The position numbers were made by a program, and so were the translations under genes. The notes under the pieces were generated by a model that was not told where the DNA came from, searched no databases, and worked only from the letters and a program-made list of their open reading frames with translations. Positions 54,485 through 64,000 of a stretch of DNA of 64,000 nucleotides are shown in pieces; within the stretch, counting starts at the first letter, position 1; each line of letters starts with the position of its first letter. Source of the DNA: Pollenia angustigena (lineage: Eukaryota; Arthropoda; Insecta; Diptera; Polleniidae); the NCBI GenBank assembly GCA_930367215.1, contig OV884058.1, forward strand, positions 108,957,802 to 109,021,801. Direction: 5' to 3'.

Positions 54485-54709
54485 TAAAGGCCGTTATACA
54501 CTACATATCTTAAAAAGGCAGCTTATTACGACAGGGTTGCATTTTCGTTAAACACTTACGGCCATTTTCACCAAGTTCGGTTAAAACTAACTTTCAATTA
54601 AAGTCCCGGTTACCAATATGTTTTGACAGCTATAACCGATAGTTAATTATAACCGAACTTGGTGAAAATGGCCGTTAGGACTTTGGGGGATAGTGCATAA
54701 CGGCCTTTA
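54485..54709. mobile_element. MITE with TAAAGGCCGTTATACACTA ends, hosting another MITE
   Basis: 18 of 19 terminal bases match between ends. The next element (54558-54675) lies in its middle. Confidence 0.85.
54558..54675. mobile_element. Hairpin MITE, 'CAAGTTC' family copy 3 (nested)
   Basis: ACGGCCATTTTCACCAAGTT / AACTTGGTGAAAATGGCCGT perfect 20 bp ends, pairing on through CGGTT-A-AACTAAC. The best preserved of the three copies. Confidence 0.88.
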
Positions 54710-55452
54710 GTGGGATTTACGGCTAAACAGTGTTCTGCTGCTAACATTACAGTGATCTACAAAAAGTAATAAAAACAAAAGTTATTTGTTTACTATCAAA
54801 ATGAATAACACTTTTTTGTCGTTTAATTTAATTACATTTGAGTATAAATTAAAAAAAAAAAAAATAAAAAAAATTACAATTTAACTTTAAATGGAAAATA
54901 TCACCACAAAATACTGCTCATGCCATGTTTTCACGGTACGTGCTTCGCTCTCTATTCATGCTTCATCCCAATCATGAACGAAACAACTGCTTCGCCATAC
55001 AAAATTTTGAGAGCGAAACAAGTAGATTCACATTGAATCTACATACTTGCGAAGCACGAAAATTACTCTCCTCTCTAATTTTTATTGCAAGGTTATCTGA
55101 ACCACTTATGGGATTTGTGGTACAATTGTACCAAATTTGGTACAATGGGAACTTAATTGGTACACTGGTACAATTAATCCATTTATCATATCTTTAAGGT
55201 GGATTCACTCACTTTTCTTTTCAATAATACAATTTCTAATTACATATCTCCAGCCATTAACAGAACAAATAAAAATTGCATTACATAAGTATATGTACTC
55301 ATATCCCTGTAGGAAGCCTGGGATCAAGTGTTTCCAAATCTCTATTTCGTATATTATTTTGGTGGCACTGTCAACCAAGCGCCTACGTTATTGTCTGCCT
55401 TTGAGAAAAAAAAAAAGATATAGACAAATGTTTGCTTCTTCTTAATTTTGTG

Positions 55453-56295
55453 TACCCACACCACAATAGTATACCGAACGACTCAGAATCAATTTCTGAG
55501 TCGATTTAACGATGTCCCTCCTTCCGGCTAGTTGTTTCTCGATGTAACCTTATGCGCAAGGTATAGGTCGCTATAACTGAGGTAATTCGATGAAATTTTG
55601 TACATAGGTTTCAATTCATAACGACAAAGCCTACTAAAAATGGTGAGAATCGGTCCATAATGTCATATGACCACCATACAAACTTCTTTCTGGAAGAGTG
55701 TTTCTGCCTATACGTTGGTATTTTGATCAAATTTGGACCATACTTATTTTATTTCAATCTAAAGGCCCAACTGTAATGTGCTTAAAATGGCTTAAGCAAA
55801 TGTGCTACTACATGTTAATTATATGAGGCAAACCATATTGAACTTAAAGAAACTTTTTACTAAGTTTGCTTAAGCAAGGTGCGAATCTAATCGCAAACTC
55901 CGTACGGAATCATCTTAACAAATTTTATTGGAATCGGTCCATATTTGAACTGCTTTTAATGCTTTTAATAAAAATTTGCGAAAATAACGACTGCTATGCC
56001 ATGATAAACTGTTGGGCTGGTAGATCCAAAATTAACCATAAGTTTTATAATAACCCCCTTTCTAAAATCACTTAGGGGAAATAAATCTCATACAGATAAA
56101 GATATCTGAATAATATTTGGCACAAATAACTTTTATTTGAATCTTAACCTCGTAATATATTTTTTTGTTCTGGCGGGTTCATGATTGCCCATGTAACCCA
56201 AATAACATACACTCTCGAAAATTTGTCTTTATACACTGTTGTGTAGGGTGCTCGGGCTTGACCGACTATACTACCTTACTTATTTTGTTTTTATT
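55453..56295 (-). mobile_element. Mini-me/DINE-1-like element
   Basis: Same class as 10429-11432 in reverse: starts (minus strand) with GGTAGTATAGTCGGTCAAGCC and ends ATTGTGGTGTGGGTACAC, with GACTCAGAAATTGATTCTGAG and a decayed GTCY tract. The dispersed repeat at 55758-55912 interrupts its middle. No coding potential. Confidence 0.75.
55758..55912. repeat. Dispersed repeat pair member (reverse of 12784-12955)
   Basis: AAGGCCCAACTGTAATGTGC, GCTTAAGCAAATGTGC, CTTGCTTAAG and CTCCGTACGGAATC, in mirror order to the 12.8 kb copy. Nested in the mini-me element. Confidence 0.7.
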
Positions 56296-56459
56296 GAGTT
56301 AAGAAGCGTTATTTATTTTTACTATGTATGCTTTTTATTATTAGCGAAATTTTAGTACAATTTATGTCAATTTGGTACAATTTCGCCAATGAGACAGTAC
56401 AATTTAAAAATTGTCAGATCCCAACAGTGATCTGAACTAGCTGTAAAAATCAATTGTTT

Positions 56460-57723
56460 CAGAGTTGTCAACACGGTGCGTTTCGCACCATTTTTGGTGC
56501 TTTTTAATTTTTTTTCTGCTATAACAATAATGATGAAAATATTAACTTTATTAATTTGGAATAATTGAAATAAATTTTTGATCACTTTTTCAAAAGTTTT
56601 TAACAGAATATATTAAATCAATTTACGAAAATAAATCATCTTGTACAAATGAATGCAAACATAAATAATATCCCTCATATTCATTATAATACGAATTTCT
56701 TATGAAAATTTGTTTAAAAAACCTGTCATAAACCCGAACTATTTTTTATTAATATGGGAGTATGTATTTATGTAGAAATTTGTTTAATTTTTTTTATAAA
56801 GTTTTTGGTTTTTCTTTTTTAACCATGTAAAATGTAAAAGGCTGTTTTATTGTTATATTTTTTATATGAAAATATTAAACATCTTAAAAAAATATGCATA
56901 CCTATATATGTTTAAAAATATTTTATTAACACGATAAAAACTGAATTATTGCTAATTTTGTATCCTTACTAGCTATTTAGTGTTGATCTCTTTATAAAAA
57001 AAAATTGGATATATTTTAGGCAATTAAAAAAAATTTATCTAGTACATATGAATACCGAGTCGAATTCAACAAGCTAAACTCGTCGCTGCAACAATTACAA
57101 CTCTAACAAAAACAACAGTAGTATACATACTTTGTAATCAATTTTAATAAAAGTTTCACACAAAATGGGCTTTTTCTCAAAAAATTTTAACTTCGACAAC
57201 TAAATGTAATTAAAATAAAAAAAATTAAACAAGAACATTTTGTGGAATTTGCCTTAAATGAATGCAAGCAAATTTGTGTAGTTTTTTTATGTTTGATAAG
57301 TTTTATTTTTTTCTCTAAAAACTCTGAACTGTAAAGACTTTTTTATTGTTATACAGTAGAATCGCGAAAAAGTAAACCGAAATATTCCAAGGGTTGTTTA
57401 CTTTTTCGATATATTTAATATTCTAAGCGGTATTTAATTGTAAAAACTGCAATTATAAGCAAATTTTTCGAAAATAACGCACTAAATTTATTTAAATTAC
57501 TTGTTTTTAATAAATTAACTTAGATTTAATTTGCGCCGGCAGGTTTAAAGTGCATAACTCCGCTTAAACTACAATTTACGATGCTAATGTATTTTTATTT
57601 TTAATATAAAAATGTTATGCAAAATTAATTCAATATTTTAAATAAATAAAAAAGAAATTCTAAACTTGCTGCATTTTTTCTCCATATTAGTGGGGTTTTG
57701 AAAATGCAAAGTTGACAACACTG
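56460..57723. mobile_element. Non-autonomous hAT-type element (1.26 kb)
   Basis: CAGAGTTGTCAAC / GTTGACAACACTG (12 of 13), flanked by AATTGTTT (56452-56459) and ATTTGTTT (57724-57731), 7 of 8. AT-rich interior. A sub-block with CAGTAGAATCGCGAAAAAG at 57356 looks like a Tc1-type end whose partner may be TTTACTTTTTCG at 57406. Confidence 0.85.
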
Positions 57724-57898
57724 ATTTGTTTATAAAGACAACTGTCAAATCGAAGCAAGTAGATACGTCGTGTAAACACCACGATTCATTAACATGATTC
57801 AGAGAGCGAAGCAGGTGATTCAAATCGTCGTGGAAACATGGCATAAGATCCATATTTTTATGTATGTATGTATCTATCGTTAAAAATAACCAAGGAAA

Positions 57899-59125
57899 CA
57901 GTGTTCCCGGTTTTGGGGATTTATTTTTGTAATTGTGGATAAAAGTTTCGTGAAAATCCCATGTGGATGTTTTGGGGAAAATATATTATTAGAAATTCCA
58001 TTTTTGCAATGTCAAGACCGATTTGGTTAAGATGCTGGTACAAATTTCGCGGTTTAAAAAAGTCAACTTTTTGTAACGAAACGCCAGAAGTTATTTAAAT
58101 TGTTTCTCAAAAACTTGTACATGTATAGTTTACTCTTTTATATTTTGGTGTTAAGCGCAACTAGCTCTACATTAAGTAACAAAAGGGATAACGGTTGAAC
58201 AACATGGTCCTAAAATTCAACCTTATTTGCATTCTTACGTTACGTTAAAAAAGTAATCTTTTCGCTGAAAATGCCCATATGTAGCTTCAAACTAGCAAAC
58301 ATTTTTAAATTTGATAACTTGAAAAAAATCTATATAAGTCCAAAGTTTACTAAAAAAGGTTTTATACAAAAGGTCTATCTCAATTTGCAGTCTAATTCAG
58401 TTTTGTAATGCAAGCCAAAATCCACTTCCGTTTTTTTAACGTCACGCCAACGCATATTTTTGCTTAGCGTCTATTTTCTGAATATTGTGCTACTTCATTA
58501 CTTTGTATATATAAACACCTTTTTTACGAATTTGACTTCTTCATTTAATTTTTTACATTTTGTGGTATAAATATTACGACACGTCAAAATGGAAGACCCA
58601 TATGCATTTTGTACCAACTAGCGTTTGATATTGTTACAAGTAAAGCTGTTGCTCATAATTCTAATACGCTTAACAGTTTTATTTCCATGAATTTTCCTGA
58701 CTCTGGCCTAAGCAACCAGTGAAATGCGCATAGGAATAGCTTATCCCATCAACAATAAATTTCAGTTTATCAATATAATGAAATGGAAATTTAGCACATT
58801 TAAACGAAACCTTGTTAATTCATTTTTTGAATCCCAAGAAAAACTTTGATAGCGTTACTTCTGTTGAACTAGTCTCTTTCTGTAATAAATACAACCAGAA
58901 GATTTTGATTCCCTAGTTTTTGAAACGATAAATATTGACGCATAATTATTTTTCTTTTGCGTTTTTACTTTACCATTGTTAAATACTTTACATGTGTACA
59001 TAGATACGTAGAACTCAAAGAATAAATAACATATTTTTTTCCATTGGCATAATATTATGTATTTTATTTTTAAGAAAATGTGGGGATTTTTGGGGATAAG
59101 GCTTAAAATAAGACTGGGAACCCTG
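57899..59125. mobile_element. Non-autonomous hAT-type element, exact 8 bp duplication
   Basis: CAGTGTTCCCGGT at the left and, reversed, CAGGGTTCCCAGT at the right; CAAGGAAA at 57891-57898 and 59126-59133. Subterminal TTTTGGGGAT words on both sides. No coding frame in 1227 bp. Confidence 0.92.
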
Positions 59126-59180
59126 CAAGGAAAAACAAAAGTTAAATCAAATTAACTCTGTTTCGTTCGGTTAATAACAT

Positions 59181-59313
59181 AGGGTCTTCACCTGACAATT
59201 TTTTGTCATACCAAACGTCAAACTTCATATAAAAAACGCTGACAAAAATTTTAAAGTTTTTTTATATGGACTTTGACGTTTGGTATGACAAAAAATTGTC
59301 AGGTGAAGACCCT
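59181..59313. mobile_element. Hairpin MITE, 'TCATACCAAACGTCAA' family copy 3
   Basis: AGGGTCTTCACCTGACAATT...AATTGTCAGGTGAAGACCCT, same core as 38682-38967, 133 bp. Confidence 0.9.
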
Positions 59314-59645
59314 GACACATACCATAGGTCGACGACACGAGATGGAAGATATTGTTTTTTATGTATGCATGTAAGTATTGATTTGTATGTTGCGCTAATA
59401 AGAAAGAGTGAAACAACCACTCACTACATATTTATTTATAGCGTTTGCTTAAGATATATGTACAAGACATGTTTTTTACATCTGACTTGTCAACTTTTCA
59501 TGTCACATGTTGCTGCGCATGTGTGGTAATACAATGTATTACGACTTTATAGAATCAAAATATTATGAAATTCTCTCCGTGTTTAAAAGAAAAAAATAAA
59601 AGTCTGTTGAGAGTATACTTTATGTTTACACGGATGGTATAACTA
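59314..59645. other. No feature recognised
   Basis: Contains GGTAATACAATGTATTACGAC (about 59525), whose mirror image occurs at about 62068; possibly the two ends of an old element or two hairpin fragments. Confidence 0.35.
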
Positions 59646-59910
59646 AGTGCTGGTTCACACAGGTCAAGTTTGACTCTTCAAGTCTCGAGCTTTTAGGAGA
59701 GAGGGGTAAAGAGAATGGTAAGGGGTACATACTTGACCGTACCAGTCAGTTTTTTATTTTTCTTTTCTTTTTTCATCCGTAATAAAAAAAAGCTACAAAG
59801 TTGAAGGAAAAGAAAACAAAAATTAATTTTGTGCATGAACGTGAACGCAAGTTCAAAAGAAAATTTAAATAAAACTGTTCAAGTAAACTTGACCTGTGTG
59901 AACCAGCACT
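59646..59910. mobile_element. 265 bp MITE, copy 2
   Basis: Nearly identical to 37921-38187, same orientation: AGTGCTGGTTCACACAGGTC / GACCTGTGTGAACCAGCACT ends. Confidence 0.92.
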
Positions 59911-60020
59911 AAAATCAAAAATAATAACAAAAAAGCAGATGGTTGCAGTTTTACAATTTTTACAAAAACAACATGAAAATTTCCTGAGTTGATTTTAGTT
60001 GTTTTTGTAATTGTATAACG

Positions 60021-60744
60021 CTGGGACTCCACGTAGCAATTTCTATTGCTAAGTACAAGCAATAACGTCGGCAGAACAATGGCAGAACAATGGAGCAATA
60101 ATTGCTGATTATATTGCTGGAGAACACTTGTTATTGCTTTGCCATAAATTTGCAATTTTCACCGCGAGTAGTTGTATAAAGTTTTGTGCCTTTATTTATA
60201 ACAAATGTTTCATGTTGTGTTTTGAAGTGATTGTTAAATTTTCTTTTTAAATCAATAAATTAAATTAATAAAATAAAATAATTAATTGTAATTGTCGTAG
60301 CTGTGTTTTGTATTACTTTTTTGTTTACTTGCGTATGAAAAAAAGCCTAAAACTTGTCTTGTTCTATTGAAAAAATAAAAATATACAAAAAACAAATGTA
60401 TCGTTTGTTTTTGTTAATATTGACGTTTATTTAAAAATATAATATATAAACACTTTTTCTGTATTTTGTTGAAGTATTTTTTCACTTGGCGGCTTTTTCT
60501 TAATTGCTTTTTTAATAAATAAACACACTAACAAATAAACAACCGTACAGAGAACTGAAATGTCAGATAAATTACAACTGATTTGACAGCAGATTGCTAA
60601 GCAATAATTGCTCAAGCAATAAGAAGAGCAATCATTGCGCAATGGATTGCCACTCATAGCAATATGCGGTCTATACGTTGCAAATTTTATGGAGCAATCA
60701 AATTTGACGTTTGCCGCAATAAATATTGCTACGTGGAGACCCGG
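60021..60744. mobile_element. DNA element with CTCCACGTAGCAAT ends and AGCAAT repeats
   Basis: CTGGGACTCCACGTAGCAAT at the left; right end reversed CCGGGTCTCCACGTAGCAAT. Many (A)GCAAT/ATTGC words fill both subterminal regions, giving clustered short repeats in both directions. Frames inside (59865-60155 and 60427-60657, minus) are rich in repeat words and not credible genes. Confidence 0.8.
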
Positions 60745-60824
60745 GGTAAAAATACTACCACCTTCAATATACTCCGTTAAAATGCACCTCTGGTGTGATG
60801 AAAATACATAAGTTTCTAAAATGG

Positions 60825-61061
60825 CAAGGTATATTTATAGCAGGTAGTCTCGGAAAGCCAGCTGGTTATTTTTTATTTGCTTGTTTTGCGATACAAACTG
60901 TCAAATGTTGTATAGTAAACAAGTAAACAAGTTTTTTTGTCTCTTTTCAACCCCTTTGCAGTTTGACAGTTCGTATCGCAAAACAACAATAAAAAGCCCT
61001 GTTGTTTGTTTTATTGTACAATTGTTGTAATCTCGCGGCTACCTGCTATAAATATACCTTG
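60825..61061. mobile_element. hAT-type MITE, copy 2 (237 bp), exact 8 bp duplication
   Basis: CAAGGTATATTTATAG / CTATAAATATACCTTG ends; TAAAATGG at 60817-60824 and 61062-61069. Same family as 50213-50467. Confidence 0.93.
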
Positions 61062-61126
61062 TAAAATGGTTTAGAAAAAAACCATTTACCGACCGCTTGT
61101 CAGATTTTGTATTCGTATTTTCTCTT

Positions 61127-62008
61127 AAGCTAAGATCCCACTATCGGCTCAAATAGCACAATCTGTGACGATTTTTATTGTGCTGTATTGGCCCGCATTA
61201 AAAAACATTGCACAGTTTATTCTTGGGTGGTCCCATTATCGTCGCACATTGTGAGAATTTATTTCGGTTCATATCGGCCAAAACTCAATTGCGACAATAA
61301 TCGGTGCAATGCGGTCACACTATCGTGTTATTATCATCATACCTATCATATGTTTTGGTTTATTTGTTTGTTGGCGACATAATTTTACTTTAAAAATTCG
61401 CAAAATTCTCCGTCTGAATATTCCATTATTAGTTTCCTAGCAATTTTAAATAATATATTAATATAAAATTAAAAATTTTATTCAAACTAACTGCACTTGT
61501 TTTTTTTTTTTTTTTGTAATAGTTGTTCTGTAAACAGATGTTTACAAAGCAGGGATGGCAACATCGATACAACTGCAATGTTTTCGTTAAAGCAAATTGT
61601 TTTCTTTCATTTAACAGTACAAATGTACTATTTAACTTTTTAATACATAAATAATAGATAAAACAAATGTAATTTTGGTACAATTAAGCTCAGAAAAGTA
61701 AAATTTTAGTAGCCAGTTGGTGCACTTAAAAATTTCGTTTTGCCATCCCTTGTATCGGCGCTGATTGGCGACTGTGATCGGCACACAAGTGGCTGATAAA
61801 AATCGGTACATATTAAACAATTTGAATGCCCCACATTGTGCAAAAGAGTATTCACATTATCGGCGCATCAAGGTTAATTTTGATTGTCCACAGTCAGCAC
61901 AATTTCGGCACAGATTGTCGCAAATTAAAAAATATTGACCGTTCACACTATCGGCACATGAAATAAAACAAAAATTGGTACATTGCGCCGATAGTGTTAT
62001 CTTAGCTT
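61127..62008. mobile_element. DNA element with AAGCTAAGAT ends and ATCGGC repeats
   Basis: AAGCTAAGATCCCACTATCG / CGATAGTGTTATCTTAGCTT, two mismatches. Subterminal words CACTATCGGCNCA, ATCGGCACA and GCACAATNT recur on both sides. A smaller element (61552-61752) lies inside. Confidence 0.8.
61552..61752. mobile_element. Small nested element with CA(A)GGGATGGCAA ends
   Basis: CAGGGATGGCAACA at the left, TTTTGCCATCCCTTG at the right. hAT-like termini but no visible 8 bp duplication. Confidence 0.5.
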
Positions 62009-62120
62009 TACTCAATGCATTTTGCTTTTACATAATATGATTACTCTCATTCTACATTATGTCGTAATACAATGTATTACCATGTAAACTGGCCTTTAAC
62101 AAAGTTTTTTTTTAATTATT

Positions 62121-62256
62121 GTTATTATGTTTGGCGTATTTGAAATACCTACGCCTACGACTGTTTGGTAATAGATTAAAGAAAACAAATTCACGTTCTC
62201 TTTAATCTATAACCAAATAGTCGTAGGCGTATTTTAAATACGCCAAACACAATAAG
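62121..62256. mobile_element. Hairpin MITE (about 135 bp)
   Basis: ATGTTTGGCGTATTTGAAAT...CTACGCCTACGACT folds onto AGTCGTAGGCGTATTTTAAATACGCCAAACACAAT; CTTTAATCTAT and ATAGATTAAAG also pair. Confidence 0.88.
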
Positions 62257-62269
62257 GGTGAATATTCGA

Positions 62270-62760
62270 TCAAAAACGTACATGTAATTTGCCCCTCGTG
62301 GTCATAGTTTGAAAAAAATACATAGCTAATGTGTCGAAATAAATAAAAACCTTTATATTTTTTAAATTTTATTGAAATCTATTAAATAGTTTCGGAGAGG
62401 CAGAAATTGCCCCCCATAACCCTTTTCGTCACATTTTTTAAAAAATACATAGCTTATGTGTCTATGTAAATATGGATCTATCTATGTTTTAAATTTCATT
62501 AAGATCTATTGGATAGTTTTGGAGAGGAATAAATTGCTCCCTATCTCCCCTCGTTATCCTATTTTCTAAATAAATACATAGCTCAAGTGTCTATATAAAT
62601 ATAAATCTATCTATGTTTTAAATTTCATTAAGATCTGTTGGATAGCTTCGGAGAGCATAAATTGCTCCTTCCCACCTCTCGTTGTCCTTTTTTTTTATAA
62701 ATATATAGCTTATGTGTAGTTTTACATAGGTACTGCTGATGTTACGGACAAATTTATTTT
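62270..62760 (+). repeat. Tandem units of about 127 bp, mini-me/Helentron internal type
   Basis: CATAGCT starts units at about 62321, 62448, 62577 and 62704. Each carries ATGGATCTATCTATGTTTTA, TTTCATTAAGATCTATTGG and GCTCCCTATCTCCCCTCG. The same unit, with the same length, lies inside the mini-me at 10429-11432. The element ends are missing here. Confidence 0.8.
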
Positions 62761-62960
62761 AAATATCATAAATAATATGTACATAGTCCCATACCTGCCT
62801 AGTGTCAAAGCACATTTTTGGTAAATTTTTTTTTTTAATTTTTACACAGAAGTGCCAAAAATACTGAAGGTATTTTTTTAAACATGGATATTTTATTTGT
62901 ATGGCAGATAAGCAAAACACATTCATGGGTATTGAAAATTAGACTTACAAATAAAAAAAC

Positions 62961-62961
<1 letters not shown>

Positions 62962-63002
<41 letters not shown>
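62962..63002. repeat. (AT)n microsatellite, about 41 bp
   Basis: Pure TA/AT alternation directly before the CAGTTAGGGAC terminus at 63004; probably the TA-rich target of the Tc1-like element. Confidence 0.95.
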
Positions 63003-63003
<1 letters not shown>

Positions 63004-63006
<3 letters not shown>

Positions 63007-64000
63007 TTAGGGACAAAATTGTTCACAAATTTAGTGTTATTGGCAAAATAGGCTATAAATTTTTGTTTTATTTATAATTATTTAAAATTTTTTAACTATA
63101 TGAAAAATAGAACATTTCAAGAACTTAAAAATAAAAACTTTTCCAAAAAAATATGTCTTCATAATATTTTACACGGTATTAGTATTGAGTTCTGGGTGTG
63201 AACAATTATGACCCTAGCTAGAGATTATTGTTGTATTTGGGTCCTAGCGTTTGGTATGCTGTTCATTTGCTCTTTTAAGCTGCCTTAATACTTTTTTCCA
63301 TTCTTTTACAAAAGTCTTAAGCAGTTTCGGCTTTATTTTTTCCAAGCTTTAACGGCAAGCTCGCGAAGCTTATATACAGTGTTAGGCGGGTTCCTCTGAG
63401 CAAAAAAGGAAAAGAAAAATGGTGTTTTTGAGTTGACCAAAGGTACTCAAGTGGGTACTACTCTGGCGACTAATTAGGTAAATTTATTTTCGAATTTTTA
63501 TTTCCTTCAAACTAACTTTTAGCTATTTCTGAAGTATGCTTAAGATCGTTGTCCTGCATAATGATATCACCCTGTCGTGGTTCTTAGCCGAACATGGCTT
63601 ATCTTGGAATCAACGGATCTTTAAGGATGATTATGTAGTGCTTGGCACACATTTTTCTTCTGAATTAGCGGAGTGCTCGAAGCTGGTTCCCGCGAAAACA
63701 ATCTCAAGTCATTTATGAGATCATCAAAATTTTAACATTTGGAATTATTCCACCCTTTTACGCTAGCACTTTTACGCCAGCCATGTGAACTCCCGTCCGC
63801 CTGCCTGCAATCTCATAATTTTGGTCCGATCTAAGCATGTTACACGCATTGAATATTTAAAACTGAATTTTTCTTACTTTTTTACAAACTTCAGCCGTTT
63901 TCAGCTTTTATTTTTGCTAAAAGGTGGGTTGTCGCTCTTTATTCTAGCTACTAATCTACTAGAACTTAAGCAACTTCGTATGATTTTAGCTTACATCTAA
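63004..64000 (-). pseudogene. Tc1-like element, decayed transposase (continues off the right edge)
   Basis: The terminus CAGTTAGGGACAAAATTG at 63004 follows TA, as in Tc1-type elements. Minus-strand translation shows a decayed transposase: SDQNYEIAGRRTG with a loose fit to the first catalytic Asp block (near 63830-63790), IMQDNDLKHTSE with the second Asp (63563-63530), and LRELAVKAWKK/KPKLLK-like tail segments near 63370-63290, with stops and frameshifts between. The 60-71 codon plus-strand frames are shadows. The N-terminal part would lie to the right of the window. Confidence 0.7.

Larger units (their letters stand above)
54919..57843. mobile_element. Inverted-repeat element (host of two younger insertions)
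   Basis: ATGCCATGTTTTCACG at the left, CGTGGAAACATGGCAT at the right (15 of 16). Inner words TTCGCTCTCT / AGAGAGCGAAGC and CAAGTAGATTCA / AAGTAGATACG recur. It encloses the mini-me at 55453-56295 and the hAT-type element at 56460-57723; without them it is about 0.8 kb. No target duplication seen. Confidence 0.6.

Noticed and set aside
57350..57430. A separate Tc1-type element from CAGTAGAATCGCG
   Set aside because: Only one short mirrored word close by and no TA-bounded partner; left as a note inside the hAT-type element.

Overview
This window looks like intergenic, transposon-packed DNA from a higher fly (Brachycera, possibly a calyptrate). That is an inference from the strong A+T richness and the mix of elements: mini-me/DINE-1-type repeats with GTCY-like tracts, Penelope-like retroelements, a gypsy-type element primed by tRNA-Lys, Tc1/mariner, piggyBac and many hAT-type elements. 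I see no convincing host gene. The only intact long reading frame is a piggyBac-type transposase at 25191-27017 (minus). Nearly all other short open frames are chance frames in AT-rich repeats.

Layout. 1-1923: 5' end of a Ty3/gypsy element on the minus strand (gag start, leader with four short repeats, primer-binding site, likely LTR), running off the left edge. 2-4.5 kb: AT-rich DNA with little structure. 4.6-7.9 kb: a dispersed repeat split by a 2.9 kb hAT-type element, which itself holds two further inverted-repeat elements. 9.9-17 kb: dispersed repeats, MITEs, a mini-me element, a decayed Penelope 3' end and a duplicated 340 bp element. 18.4-20.0 kb: a hAT-type element carrying a gypsy LTR fragment. 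20.5-20.8 kb: a Helitron-like end and a tRNA-derived SINE. 21.9-23.6 kb: another hAT-type element with a nested mini-me. 23.9-28.2 kb: an inverted-repeat element that hosts the complete piggyBac element. 28.2-30.7 kb: a second, non-autonomous piggyBac-type element of a different TIR class, hosting a 1.3 kb hAT-type element. 32.2-34.8 kb: a second copy of the 23.9 kb family.

35-36.6 kb is a Tc1-like non-autonomous element. 36.7-47.2 kb is dominated by three broken Penelope-like elements: two on the plus strand, one of them split by a 3.1 kb hAT-type element with an exact 8 bp duplication, and one on the minus strand that keeps its reverse transcriptase and GIY-YIG-type endonuclease parts. Four places (13.4, 42.8, 45.7 and 51.3 kb) carry hammerhead-ribozyme-like cores as expected at Penelope ends. 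48-54 kb: dispersed repeat, MITEs, a large fold-back and a broken DD41D-type mariner transposase. 54-62 kb: nested MITEs, two more hAT-type elements with 8 bp duplications and several long-TIR elements. 62.3-64 kb: 127 bp tandem units, an (AT)n tract, and a decayed Tc1-like transposase running off the right edge.

Taken together the window is a layered record of insertions. Target duplications, empty-site copies and nesting let the order of many insertions be read directly. Of all elements here only the piggyBac at 24794-27396 looks structurally able to move by itself.
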